Source of the DNA: Candidatus Rokuibacteriota bacterium
GTDB lineage: Bacteria > Methylomirabilota > Methylomirabilia > Rokubacteriales > CSP1-6
Assembly: GCA_003220475.1 (NCBI GenBank)
Contig: QHSO01000020.1
Span: 1 to 33,488 of the forward strand
Length of the DNA stretch: 33,488 nt
Direction: 5' to 3'
Part shown: in pieces, positions 1 through 9,000 of the stretch
Position numbering within the stretch: position 1 is the stretch's first letter
How the letters are laid out: each line of letters starts with the position of its first letter
Made by a program: the position numbers and the translations under genes
Notes under the pieces: model-generated
Databases searched by the model: none
What the model was told of the DNA's origin: nothing
Seen by the model: only the letters and a program-made list of their open reading frames with translations

Positions 1-2341
1 GGAACGTCGGATTCTGCACCTGCACGTAGGTGAAGCCGCCGCCGGTGTTGCCGGTGGCATCTTGTACGCTCGCGCTGATCGTCCGCGAGCCGTTGGACGC
101 CGTCGTCGTATCCCAGTTCCAGGTGACGCTCGTCGTGTTGCTGGCGATCACCGTCTGCTGGACGCCGTCCACGAACACGGTGAACCGGTTGTTCGTGCCG
201 CTGGCACCCGACACGGCGATCTGCACGGCCAGCGTGCCGCGCACCGTCTGGCCCGGGACGACGTTCGGGAAGGTTACCTGCAGCGTGCCGGGCGCGCTGT
301 TGTTGACGCTCACCGTGCGCGTCGCCGAGGCCGTCGCGCCGGTGGCGTCGCGCACGGTCAGGCCGAGCGTGTGCACGCCGTCCGCGACGGATCTCGTGTC
401 CCAGGGATAGGTCTGGGTCGTGCCCGTGGTCGTGTTCGAGAACGCCGGCTGGCTGTCCACCGTCAGCGTGAACGTGGCCGAGCCGCCGCCCGCGCCACTC
501 GCCGACATGCCGACGCTCACGGTGCCGTCGACGGTCGCGCCTTCAGCCGGATTCGTGAACGACGCGGTGAGCGTCGCACTCTGCACGGTGATCACGCGCA
601 CCGGCGGGCTCGGGTCGGTGCCGCCCTGGTTGTCGGTGACCGTCAGCGAGACGTAATACGTGCCCGGCGTGCTGAAGGTCACGTTGCCGGGCGTGGCCGA
701 CGTGCTGGTGGCGGGCGAGCCGCCCGGGAAGATCCAGCGGTAGGCGCTGACGGCACCGTCGGTATCCGTGGCGGAGCCGGCGAAGTTCACCGACTGGCCC
801 GCGCCGATGGTGACGTCGGCGGCGGGCGCGTCGATGCGGCCGCGCGGCGGCTGATTGGTCGTATTCGACGCGACGCGGACGAACGGCGCGACGGACGGCA
901 CGCCGTTGGCGTCGACGATGAACAGCATGTAGTAGCCGGGTGGCGCGATGTTGGCGTTCGGCGGCGCCGTGATCGTCAGCGTGCCCGCGCCCTTCGTGAA
1001 GGACAGCGAGATCATCCGCTGGTCCATGTCGAAGGCGTGGGTGTTGGCGCCGTTGCGGATGAGCGCGACCGAGGCGATGCTGGCGGCGTTCGGTGTGCTC
1101 ACCTGGAAGCTGCCGCCGTAGCCGATCACGGAGGGGGCGGCAGTGATCGTGGGCCGCGTCGCCGAACCGCCGCCGGCGTTGAACAGGTACGCCGGCCTGT
1201 AGATCTCCATCCGGTTTTCCCAGTTCCCCCAGTCCGGATTGCCGCCGGCGGACCACACGGTGCCGTCGGGCAGGAGCAGCGCTACCGAGTGATAGAGCCG
1301 CGGCATGTTCATCGTTCCCGCCGGCGTCCACGTTTCCGTCGCCGGGTCGAACAGGTCGGCGGCGAGCGTCGCGGTGCTGGCCGTCTTGTCGAGCTGCGAG
1401 CCGCCCAGCGCGAGGATCTTGCCGGTGGGCAGGATGACCGCGTCCATCTGGATGCGCGGCCCGGACATCGGATTCGTGAAGCGCCAGGCCGGGCTCGGCT
1501 GCGACAGATCGATGATCTCCGCCGTCGCCGTCGAGGGGTTGTCGCCGCCCATGATCATGACGCGCGGGCGCCAGTTGTCGGCGGCGGACAGCGGCAGCAG
1601 CACGGACGAGCCATAGATCCGATCACGCGAATACTTCATCGTGGCGACGCCGGTCTGCCACGTGTTCGTCGACGGGTTGAAGATGCTGGAGCCGACGTTC
1701 GCGCCCGACATGAACACGCGACCGTCGGGCAGAAGGTGCAGCCACGGATAGAGCTCCGGCGTGAACGGCGCGTAGTATTCCTGGCTCCAGCCGTTGGGAT
1801 TCGTATAGATCTCGACGGCGTTGTTGGTGCCGCCTTGCTCGAGCCAACCCGAGAAGGTCGCCATGCGACCGTCGGCGAGACCGACGATCGACGGATACCA
1901 GCGGCCGCGCGCCATGTCCTGCACCTGGATGAACTTCTCGGTGGCGGGATCGAAGACCGTCGTGGTCTTGAGCCCGCCCCAGCCGTGGCCGTTGACGGGA
2001 TACTGCAGGGTGCCGCCCGCGATGAGCGCGCGGCCGTCGGGCATCCAGGACAGGCCGTTGCAGAAGAGGTCCCACGGGACCTCCTGCACGTCGATCACGC
2101 CCGTGTTCGGGTCGAAGACCGCCGCGCTGTTCGTGGTGACCGTCGGGTCGTTCTGCGTGCCGCTGACGATGAGGATCTTGCCGGTCCGCATGAGGCCGAC
2201 GTGGATCGGATTGATCGGCATCGTGTAGGGAAGTACCGACCATTGGCCGGTCACGTTCGACTGGGCGGCGGCACGCTCTACGCAGACGATCGCGACGAGC
2301 GTCGCGACGGCCATACACGCGAGCGCGACTCTTCTGCGCAT
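1..2341 (-). CDS. Secreted copper radical oxidase (galactose/glyoxal oxidase-like) with PKD and Ig-like modules, 3' end beyond window
   Basis: About 780 codons are visible from an ATG at 2341; no stop occurs before the left edge, so the protein is C-terminally incomplete here. A signal peptide (residues 1-27, ending AAAQS) is followed by a kelch-type beta-propeller (about 30-390) and a DUF1929-like beta-sandwich (about 395-490). The residues that define copper radical oxidases are all present: Cys94 in DLFCNG and Tyr149 in GRWYPS (the Cys-Tyr cofactor pair), Tyr350-His351 in RLYHSVALLLPDG, and His435 in ANTHAFDMDQR. A PKD domain (roughly 850-590) and alternating Ig-like modules (roughly 570-305 and 297-30, with a third starting near 25) follow. 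The family oxidises primary alcohols or aldehydes to aldehydes or acids, making hydrogen peroxide; the Streptomyces homologue GlxA acts with a cellulose-synthase-like enzyme on a surface glycan. Its substrate here is unknown. No strong ribosome-binding site precedes the ATG. Confidence 0.9.
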   Translation of the reverse strand, partial: MRRRVALACMAVATLVAIVCVERAAAQSNVTGQWSVLPYTMPINPIHVGLMRTGKILIVSGTQNDPTVTTNSAAVFDPNTGVIDVQEVPWDLFCNGLSWMPDGRALIAGGTLQYPVNGHGWGGLKTTTVFDPATEKFIQVQDMARGRWYPSIVGLADGRMATFSGWLEQGGTNNAVEIYTNPNGWSQEYYAPFTPELYPWLHLLPDGRVFMSGANVGSSIFNPSTNTWQTGVATMKYSRDRIYGSSVLLPLSAADNWRPRVMIMGGDNPSTATAEIIDLSQPSPAWRFTNPMSGPRIQMDAVILPTGKILALGGSQLDKTASTATLAADLFDPATETWTPAGTMNMPRLYHSVALLLPDGTVWSAGGNPDWGNWENRMEIYRPAYLFNAGGGSATRPTITAAPSVIGYGGSFQVSTPNAASIASVALIRNGANTHAFDMDQRMISLSFTKGAGTLTITAPPNANIAPPGYYMLFIVDANGVPSVAPFVRVASNTTNQPPRGRIDAPAADVTIGAGQSVNFAGSATDTDGAVSAYRWIFPGGSPATSTSATPGNVTFSTPGTYYVSLTVTDNQGGTDPSPPVRVITVQSATLTASFTNPAEGATVDGTVSVGMSASGAGGGSATFTLTVDSQPAFSNTTTGTTQTYPWDTRSVADGVHTLGLTVRDATGATASATRTVSVNNSAPGTLQVTFPNVVPGQTVRGTLAVQIAVSGASGTNNRFTVFVDGVQQTVIASNTTSVTWNWDTTTASNGSRTISASVQDATGNTGGGFTYVQVQNPTF

Positions 2342-2531
2342 GGTGGTTCCGCGGGTCCACGATTCGTGCCAGACCATTTGCGCCTTCTACAACGGGCCTC
2401 GCCGCGACACGTCTGCAGCGTATTTCCGAATGCGCGCGCCGAAATACCGGCTTGTGAGGAGAATCACGCAGAGTCCGCCGCGCGTGAGCGCCGGCGGCGC
2501 GGCCAAATCGCGGCGAGGTCTGGTATGAGTC

Positions 2532-3563
2532 GTGCACCCACGGACGGGCGTGACGGGCAACGATGTCGTTCCTCGCTGCTCGGTGGTGATCCCCACCTAC
2601 AACCGGGCCCACTCCGTCGGCGACGCCATCATGAGCGTTCTGCGCCAGACGATGAGCGACCTGGAGTGCGTCGTCGTGGACGACGGCTCGACCGACTCGA
2701 CGCCGGCGCTGCTGGCCTCGATCAACGATCCGCGGCTGCGCGTGATTCTCGGCCGCCACGCGGGTGTTGCCGCCGCGCGCAACCTGGGCGTTGCGCACGC
2801 GCGCGCGCCGCTCGTCGCGTTCCTCGACTCCGACGACCTCTGGCGCCCCGACAAGTTGGCGCACGAGGTCTCGTACCTCGATCGCCACCCCGAGGTCGAT
2901 GCCGTGTTCAGTGACCTCGAAAAGCAGGACGGCGGAGACGTCTACCTGTCGTTCATGCGCGAGACGGCGGTGTTCTCGGGGCTGCTCGGCGAGCGCGAGT
3001 ATCCCGACGGCGTGGCCCTCAGCCGCCGCGAGGTGTTCCTCCTGTTGCTCGAGGAGGTGCCGATCAAGCCCTCGGCCCTGACGCTGCGGCGCAGCGCGTT
3101 CCTGAAGGCCGGCCGCTTCGACGAGACGTGGTCGTCGTCCGAGGACTGGGAATTCCTGCTCCGCTTCTCGCGCGCGCACCGCTTCGGCTATATCGATCTG
3201 CCGCTCGCGCTGCTTCGCGTGGGCGACGACTCGCTGCACCGCACCGACCAGGCGCGTGGCGACAGCGCGATGATCCGCCTGCTGCTACGCGAGCGTCGAC
3301 TGCTGCGCGACGACCCGGAGGCGCGCGTGGCCGTGCAGCGCGGGCTCGTGACGCGCGTCAAGCACTTCGGCTGGCATCACGGCGACGCCGGCCGGCGCCG
3401 CGCCGCCGCCTCGGTGTTCCTGCGCGGCTTCGTCATCACGCTCTCGCCCGGACTGCTCGTGCGCGCGCTCGCGGCCCTGCTCGGGCTGTCCTCGAGCTGG
3501 CAGCCGGCGCGCGCCGCGCGTGGCCACTGGCGCCGCGCCGCGATCCCGCGCCGCGCGGCGTAG
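2532..3563 (+). CDS. Family 2 glycosyltransferase
   Basis: A 343-residue GT-A fold glycosyltransferase. The nucleotide-sugar binding core is clear: SVVIPTYNRAHS (about 17-28), VVVDDGSTDSTP (about 47-58) and the metal-binding DSDD at 99-102 within VAFLDSDDLWRPDKL. The C-terminal third is Arg/Ala-rich, with a hydrophobic stretch near residues 300-320 that could lie on the membrane. It probably adds one sugar of the polysaccharide repeat in the cytoplasm. The start is uncertain: no ATG is in frame upstream of the core, GTG codons lie at 2532 and 2550, and neither has a strong ribosome-binding site. An ATG at 2525 is out of frame. The gene is divergent from the copper radical oxidase and convergent with the GT2 at 3681-4613. 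Donor and acceptor cannot be told from sequence. Confidence 0.88.
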   Translation: MHPRTGVTGNDVVPRCSVVIPTYNRAHSVGDAIMSVLRQTMSDLECVVVDDGSTDSTPALLASINDPRLRVILGRHAGVAAARNLGVAHARAPLVAFLDSDDLWRPDKLAHEVSYLDRHPEVDAVFSDLEKQDGGDVYLSFMRETAVFSGLLGEREYPDGVALSRREVFLLLLEEVPIKPSALTLRRSAFLKAGRFDETWSSSEDWEFLLRFSRAHRFGYIDLPLALLRVGDDSLHRTDQARGDSAMIRLLLRERRLLRDDPEARVAVQRGLVTRVKHFGWHHGDAGRRRAAASVFLRGFVITLSPGLLVRALAALLGLSSSWQPARAARGHWRRAAIPRRAA

Positions 3564-3622
3564 CCCGTCTCCTCGTCGAACTACCGCGACGTCATCGAGA
3601 CATGGGCCCCGCGTCGTCGCCG

Positions 3623-3660
3623 GACGCCGCAGTGACGACGTCGCCGCGATGGGCGGCGTC
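3623..3660. terminator. Inverted repeat between convergent glycosyltransferase genes, possible bidirectional terminator
   Basis: GACGCCGC at 3623-3630 and GCGGCGTC at 3653-3660 are perfect complements separated by 22 bases, in the 117-bp gap between two convergent genes. The location suits a bidirectional terminator. The loop is long and no T-tract follows, so an intrinsic terminator is only a possibility. Confidence 0.3.
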
Positions 3661-3680
3661 TCGCGTATCCGATCGAACGA

Positions 3681-4613
3681 CTAGATCAGTCGCTCGCGTG
3701 CATGACGCCGGGCGCGCGCGAGGATCGAGGGCTTCAGCGCGCGGATCTGCGCCAGCCGTCGCGCGGTCTCCCGCGACATCGCGCGCCGGGTATCCAGCGC
3801 CCGCCCGCTGCCGCGCACGGCGTCGATCACGCCGCGCGTCCACGCGGAGAGCTCGCCGGCGCGCGCCGCCGCGAACGCCATCAGGGCCAGGTCGCGGGCG
3901 ATCGACGCGGCCGCCGCGCGTGGACGATGGCGGCGCAGCGCGACCCAGACGGCGTTGCGCGTGAACGTGTAGTAGATGCGGCTCGACGGGCGCACCGTCG
4001 GGTCCACCATGTGGCGCACGCGGACGTCCGGCGTGTAGACGAGCTCGTGTCCCGCATCCAGCAGGCGCAGCGCGAGATCCCAGCCCTCGTGCCCGATGAA
4101 GAACGGCGCCCAGTAACCGCCGGAGGCCACGAACGCCTCGCGGCGACAGGCCGACGCGCCCTCGAGGACGTAGTCGGTCACGAACTCTGTGTTCGCCCAG
4201 CGGTCGGGATCGCGCGGGTGACACCAGTCGCGGCGCGACAGCACACCGTCGGGACCGAGGATCGTAAAGTTCACGACGGCCGCGCGCGGGTGACGCTCGA
4301 ACGCGGCCACGCCACGTGCGACGTCCTCGGGCGTGGTGAACAGCACGTCGTTGTCCAGCGTGAACACGATCTCGCCCTTGGCCGCGCGCACGCCCTCGTT
4401 GCGTGCGGCCGCGGCGATGTTGGCGGGCAGCGCGACGAGGTGGACGTCCGGGAACTCGTCGCGGACCATCTCCTGCGACCCGTCGGTGGACGCGTTGTCG
4501 ACCGCGAGGATCTCGAGTGGCGCGTAGCGCTGGCCGCGCGCGGCCTCGAGCGCGCGGCGGAGCGCGTCGCGGCGCTGGTAGTTCAGGATCGCGATTGTGA
4601 CCGGGGTGCTCAC
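3681..4613 (-). CDS. Family 2 glycosyltransferase
   Basis: A 310-residue GT-A glycosyltransferase read from a GTG at 4613 (VSTPVTIAILNYQRRDAL). An in-frame GTG at 4643 would add ten residues and overlap the FemAB gene by 20 bp. The 4613 start leaves a 10-bp gap and begins right at the first beta strand, so it is preferred. Motifs: AVDNASTDGS (about 37-46) for the nucleotide sugar, DND at 87-89 for the metal, and an acceptor-side segment with EGWDLALRLLDAG typical of rhamnosyl-type GT2 enzymes. The Arg-rich C-terminus could associate with the membrane. It lies directly downstream of the FemAB gene and is probably cotranscribed with it. The sugar transferred is not predictable. Confidence 0.88.
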   Translation of the reverse strand: MSTPVTIAILNYQRRDALRRALEAARGQRYAPLEILAVDNASTDGSQEMVRDEFPDVHLVALPANIAAAARNEGVRAAKGEIVFTLDNDVLFTTPEDVARGVAAFERHPRAAVVNFTILGPDGVLSRRDWCHPRDPDRWANTEFVTDYVLEGASACRREAFVASGGYWAPFFIGHEGWDLALRLLDAGHELVYTPDVRVRHMVDPTVRPSSRIYYTFTRNAVWVALRRHRPRAAAASIARDLALMAFAAARAGELSAWTRGVIDAVRGSGRALDTRRAMSRETARRLAQIRALKPSILARARRHARERLI

Positions 4614-4623
4614 CGCTGCGGTC

Positions 4624-5667
4624 TCAGTTGGGCACCTGGCCACGGATCCACGGGCCGACGAGGTTGGCGACGGGGACCGGCAGCCGCTTCCAGGCCGCGA
4701 TCATCGGCGCGAAGCGACTGGCGTCGCGATCGACCGGTGGCGCAGCGCTGGGCACGGTGTCGATCGAGATCCACGGCAGCGTGTGATCGATGGCGCCCCA
4801 CTGCCGCTTGAACTCGTGAGTCCCCGCGTTCTTGAACGAGCGCCCGAGATCGAGCGTGCGATAGCCGTTCTCGCAGCCGTACCGGATGACCTCCCAGTAG
4901 AGGACGAAGTTCGGGCACAGCGCGAACGCTTCCCGAAGCGACGACACCCACGGCACCATGATCGTGTCGCGGAAGAAGAGGCACACGGCGGCGCCGACGG
5001 CGCGCCCGCCGCCGTCGCGCACCACGAGCACCCGCGCCGTGCCCGGCAGCTCCTCGAGCATCAAGCGGAAGAAGGCGCGGCTGTGAACGGGCGAGCCGAG
5101 GTCGCGCATGTTGACGGCAAACACGCGGTAGAAGTCGTCGAGCGCCTCGGCGCCACACCAGGCGGCGGTGAGTCCGTTCTTCTCGCCCTTGCGGACGCGG
5201 TTGCGCCGCTCCGAGGGCAGCGCCTTCCAGACGGCGTCCTTCGTCGTCAGCGTCAGCAGCATGGTGACGCGATCGCTCGCGAGCGGGTAGGGCAGCGGCA
5301 CGGGGTGCAGTTGGCGCAGGCCCAGTCCCTGCGAGCGGCGCTCACGCGCGACGCCGAGTGCCGCGTCGACGAGGGCCTGCTCGACCGCGCCGGGCAGCGC
5401 CTCACGCGAGACGAGAACGCCGCCGTAGTCGAGGAACGGCATCGACACCAGACGGCGGCCGAAGATCCGGCTCTCGACGTGCACCAGCGGCAAGATTCCG
5501 AGCGTCTCGCCGTCGTCGTCGACCGAGAGGTAGACGCTCGCATGACCGTACGCGCCGGCCACGATACGCCCCCACGCCGACAGGTGCGCCACGGTCGCGG
5601 CGGGGTGCTGCTCGACGAAGCGATCCCAGGACTTTCCAGCGGACTCGTCGCGGACAAGATTCAACAT
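4624..5667 (-). CDS. FemAB-type GNAT acyltransferase, XrtA/PEP-CTERM-system-associated
   Basis: About 347 residues. It matches the FemAB-related family found beside exosortase loci: two GNAT-like halves, with the recognisable segments LSAWGRIV and YGGVLVSREA in the N-terminal half, LPSERRNRVRKGEKNGL in the middle, and YWEVIRYGCENGYRTLDLGRS plus FKRQWGA near the C-terminus. Classical Fem enzymes transfer amino acids from aminoacyl-tRNA to peptidoglycan precursors; members in exosortase loci are thought to decorate a polysaccharide or its precursor, but their substrate is not established. The ATG at 5667 is chosen; a TTG at 5685 would add six residues, and neither has a clear ribosome-binding site. 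The gene heads a two-gene unit with the downstream GT2, with a 335-bp regulatory gap behind it. Confidence 0.88.
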   Translation of the reverse strand: MLNLVRDESAGKSWDRFVEQHPAATVAHLSAWGRIVAGAYGHASVYLSVDDDGETLGILPLVHVESRIFGRRLVSMPFLDYGGVLVSREALPGAVEQALVDAALGVARERRSQGLGLRQLHPVPLPYPLASDRVTMLLTLTTKDAVWKALPSERRNRVRKGEKNGLTAAWCGAEALDDFYRVFAVNMRDLGSPVHSRAFFRLMLEELPGTARVLVVRDGGGRAVGAAVCLFFRDTIMVPWVSSLREAFALCPNFVLYWEVIRYGCENGYRTLDLGRSFKNAGTHEFKRQWGAIDHTLPWISIDTVPSAAPPVDRDASRFAPMIAAWKRLPVPVANLVGPWIRGQVPN

Positions 5668-5929
5668 GCCGTGTGGGAAGCGCAAGGGTCGTACCAGGCC
5701 CGGTGCGTTGCCAGACGCGCTAAATCCGCGCCATCGGCGGCTGCGCAGTCAGTGAGGCGGCACCGACTTCGCGCGATTCGCGCTCCGCCTGCATACCGGT
5801 GCCCTGACCGCCTCGACCCCCGCCGACTGTCTTGATTCTCAGCGTCAGGTGTCAAGTCACCGCCGCTCCGCTCGAGAACGTAGAACTTGTAACTTCCGAG
5901 TTTTCGCACACATGAGTCCGGTAGCGCGT
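5668..5929. other. Intergenic region between divergent FemAB and secreted-hydrolase genes
   Basis: No convincing coding sequence is present on either strand; open frames here have no matching ribosome-binding site or recognisable domain. It must hold the promoter of the leftward FemAB/GT2 unit, but no -35/-10 pair or correctly spaced sigma-54 site was found on that strand. The main structure is the bulged inverted repeat at 5754-5814, listed separately. Confidence 0.5.
5754..5814. repeat. Bulged compound inverted repeat upstream of the FemAB gene
   Basis: Three nested complementary pairs are visible: GAGGCGG (5754-5760) with CCGCCTC (5808-5814); CACCG (5761-5765) with CGGTG (5797-5801), leaving CCCTGA as a bulge; and GCGCGA (5771-5776) with TCGCGC (5778-5783) near the tip. 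The layout could be a structured leader of the FemAB mRNA, a binding site, or chance in GC-rich DNA. Confidence 0.35.
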
Positions 5930-5946
5930 TTGGCCCTGCCCTTGCC
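5930..5946 (+). promoter_or_regulatory. Candidate sigma-54 (-24/-12) promoter for the secreted hydrolase gene
   Basis: The site reads TTGGCCCTGCCCTTGCC. Against the RpoN consensus TTGGCACG-N4-TTGCW it has the essential GG and GC at exact spacing and mismatches at only three other defined positions. Predicted transcription would begin near 5957, about 64 bases before the ATG at 6021. Sigma-54 control of exosortase-linked genes is known in other bacteria (PrsK/PrsR). Confidence 0.5.
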
Positions 5947-5960
5947 CGTGGCCCGCCGGC

Positions 5961-5978
5961 TGGGAAATCCATTTCCCA
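5961..5978. promoter_or_regulatory. Perfect palindrome, candidate operator
   Basis: TGGGAAAT (5961-5968) and ATTTCCCA (5971-5978) are exact reverse complements separated by CC. The AT-rich arms stand out in GC-rich surroundings. It begins a few bases after the transcription start predicted from the sigma-54-like site, where a bound dimeric repressor would block transcription. It could instead form a hairpin in the 5' leader. Confidence 0.5.
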
Positions 5979-6020
5979 CCGATGTAAGAGCGACACGAGA
6001 ACAGAAGGGTGGAGGGCCAG

Positions 6021-9000
6021 ATGCGACGTTGGATAGCTGGGGTTTTGATCATGATGCTGACGATGTCGTCGGCCGCGCCGGCCGCTCGCGCGCAGTCGAC
6101 GCCGTTGATCGGCGGCGGTCTCACCGCGCTACCGACCGAGAGCCTGGGGCCGAACCTCGTTCAGAATCCGGGCTTCGAGACGGCCGGTCCCGCCAGCTGG
6201 CCCGTGAGCGGCGGCTGGTCGCTCGACCAGCTGCAGAAGCATGGCGGCGCCTTCAGCTACCGCCGTGACTCGGGCGGCACCGCGCAGCAGACCTTCCAGC
6301 TCAAGGCCGGCACCTACAAGGCCTCGGTCTGGATGAAGACCCAGGGCCTCGGCAGCGGCGCGAGCAGCGGCGCGCGCCTGACCCTCGACTTCCGTCCAAG
6401 CGGCCTCAACGCGTGGACGCCGTCCGACGTCATCAGCGGCACGAACGACTGGCAGCGTGTCGAGATCGGGCCGATCGTGGTCGATGCCGACCGCACTGCC
6501 GCGCTGATGCTCGAGATGTACAACGGGCCCGGCGGCACGGTCTGGTTCGACGACGTGACGCTGACGAAGCTCTCGGCGAGCGGCGTCGAAGTCTTTCTCC
6601 TCTATCCGAACTTCCGCGGCATGCTCTTCGACGACGGCCCGTCGACGCTGAAGTTCGACGTCAAGACGACGCCCCCCGGCGGTGACTTCGGTCGCTACGG
6701 CTTGACCGCGACGCTCAAGGACGAGGCCTCCGGCCAGGTCATCGCGACGCAGAGCTACGCGGCCGCCGATCACTTCGTGGCCGACCTCGACGGTGGCGGG
6801 ATGCAGGCGGGACGCGGCTATCTCGCCACGTTCTCGCTCGTCGACAAGTCCGCGGGCAACGCCCTCGTGGCAGCGTACCCGCCCTACCGCGTCTCTAAGG
6901 CGCCGGCGGCGGCCCGCCAGTCCATGAACGTGTCGTTCAGCGCCAAGAACCGCGTCCTCGTCAATGGCCAGCCGCGCTTCGTGCTCGGCGTCTACGACTC
7001 GGGCATGGGCTACAGCACCGACCCGACCTTCTGGGAGAACACGCTCTGGTCGGACACCGGCGAGCGCCGCATGAACGGTCTGAAGATCAACATGTACCTG
7101 AACTACTGGTACGGCGAGACGCCGACGGACTCGATCAAGGCGTTGATGACGAACCTCCAGAGTCACGGCGTCACGTATCTGCAGACCGGCAACTGCTTCG
7201 ACAAGTTCGCCGCCGGCACCAACTTCCTCATCAACAACTCGGACAGCTACGTCCAGGACCTCGCCACGCAGCCGGGCACGGCGGGCTTCTACACGATCGA
7301 CGAGTGCCTCCCGTCGCTGATCCCGGGTGCCTTCACGCAGTACGACCGTCTGCGTCGCCTGGCCCCCAGCACGATCACCTTCATGGCGAACTTTGGCGAC
7401 GGCAACCTCAGCCTGTGGCGTGACGCCACCGACATCGTCGCCACCGACCCGTACCCGATGTTCGGCGCCGAGCCGGCGGGCGGCTACAACCACAAGCAGG
7501 TCGCCGACTGGACGGCCAACGCGCGCGCCGTCGTGAACGACGCGCGTCCGATCATGACCGTGCTGCAGTTCTTCCAGTTCACCTCGCTGGGCCGCTGGCC
7601 GACGCTCTCGGAGATGCGCAGCCACGCCTACATGGCGATCGTCGAAGGCGCGCAGGGGCTGTGGTGGTGGAGCCTCGGCGACAACGCGCTGCGCATCGTC
7701 TGCAACAACACGTTGTACCCGGAGCGGACCGGCTACATGAACAACCTCAAGAGCGTGGTGAACGAGATCGCCGCGCTCGAGCCCGTGCTGCTCGCGGACG
7801 ACTCGACGGGGTCGCTGACCGGGAACTCCAACACGGCGATCAAGACCAAGGTCAAGGTCGTCGGCGGCAAGGGCTACGTGTTCTCGTACAACTCCACCAA
7901 CACCAACCAGAACGCCACGTTCACCTGGACCACCGCGCCCGGCGCGGTGACGGTGAACGCGGAGAACCGCACGCTCACCGCCTCGAGCAGCAGCTTCACC
8001 GACTCGTTCGGCCCGTATGCGGCGCACGTCTACGTGATCGGCAACGGCGGCACCGGCGGCACGCCCACGCCGTCCAACCCGACTGTCGCCTTCTCGGCGC
8101 CGGCATCGAACGCGACGCTCAGCAGCACCGCCACCATCTCGCTCGCCGCCAGCGGTGGCTCGGGCACCGGCTACACGTACAGCCTCACGGTCGGTAGCAC
8201 GACGACCACAACGGTGCCCGGCACAGGTCCGACGTACTCGTGGGATACGAAAACCGTCCCCAACGGCGACCACACGCTGACGGCCGCGGTGACGGACTCC
8301 GCGGGCAGGACGGCGACGGCCACGCTCCCGGTGACGGTGAGCAACACCACGACGCCGCCGCCCTCGCAGAACCCGACGGTGAGCTTCACGGCTCCGGCCG
8401 CCAACGCCACCGTAACGGGCACCGCGACGGTGACGTTGTCGGCGACGGGCGGCAATGGCATCGGCTTTGGCACGACGTACACGTACGGCGTGAAGGTCGA
8501 CGGCACCGCGATCGCCGGCACCGGACCGAGCTTCTCCTGGGACACGACGAAGGTCGCCAACGGCAGCCACACGCTGACGGCGACCGCGACGGATCCCATG
8601 GGCGGCACGGGCACGGCCACGCAGACGGTGACCGTGTCGAACACCGTGACGCCGCCGCCCACCACGGGCGCCCTCAAGGTCTTCGTCACGCAGCCCACGG
8701 GCGGGACCACGGTGAGCAGCACCGGGTGGGCGACGATGTGGCTCGAGGGCAGCACCGCGCCGACGAAGACGTACACGCTCACGCTCGGCGGTAAGGCGAT
8801 GGGCTCGACGACGACGGCGAGCAACGGCCCCGTCTCGATGCCCTTCGACACGAAGATGGTCGTGGACGGCACGCAGCCGCTCGTGGCCACCGTGAAGGAC
8901 TCGTCGAACAGCACCGGCGGCTCCACGGTCAACGTGACCGTGAAGAACGGCATCACGACGTCGCCCACGCCCGTGTTGACGGCGACGTTCACCAGCCCGG

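Noticed and set aside
2356-2372. Minus-strand CTGGCACG resembling a sigma-54 -24 element ahead of the copper radical oxidase
   Set aside because: The -12 half reads GTGGA without the invariant GC, and the implied transcript start would lie only a few bases before the ATG.
62-2914. Very long open frame on the plus strand opposite the copper radical oxidase
   Set aside because: It is Arg/Ala/Gly-rich with no domain, and the opposite strand encodes a clear oxidase with all active-site residues. Long antisense frames are expected in DNA this GC-rich.
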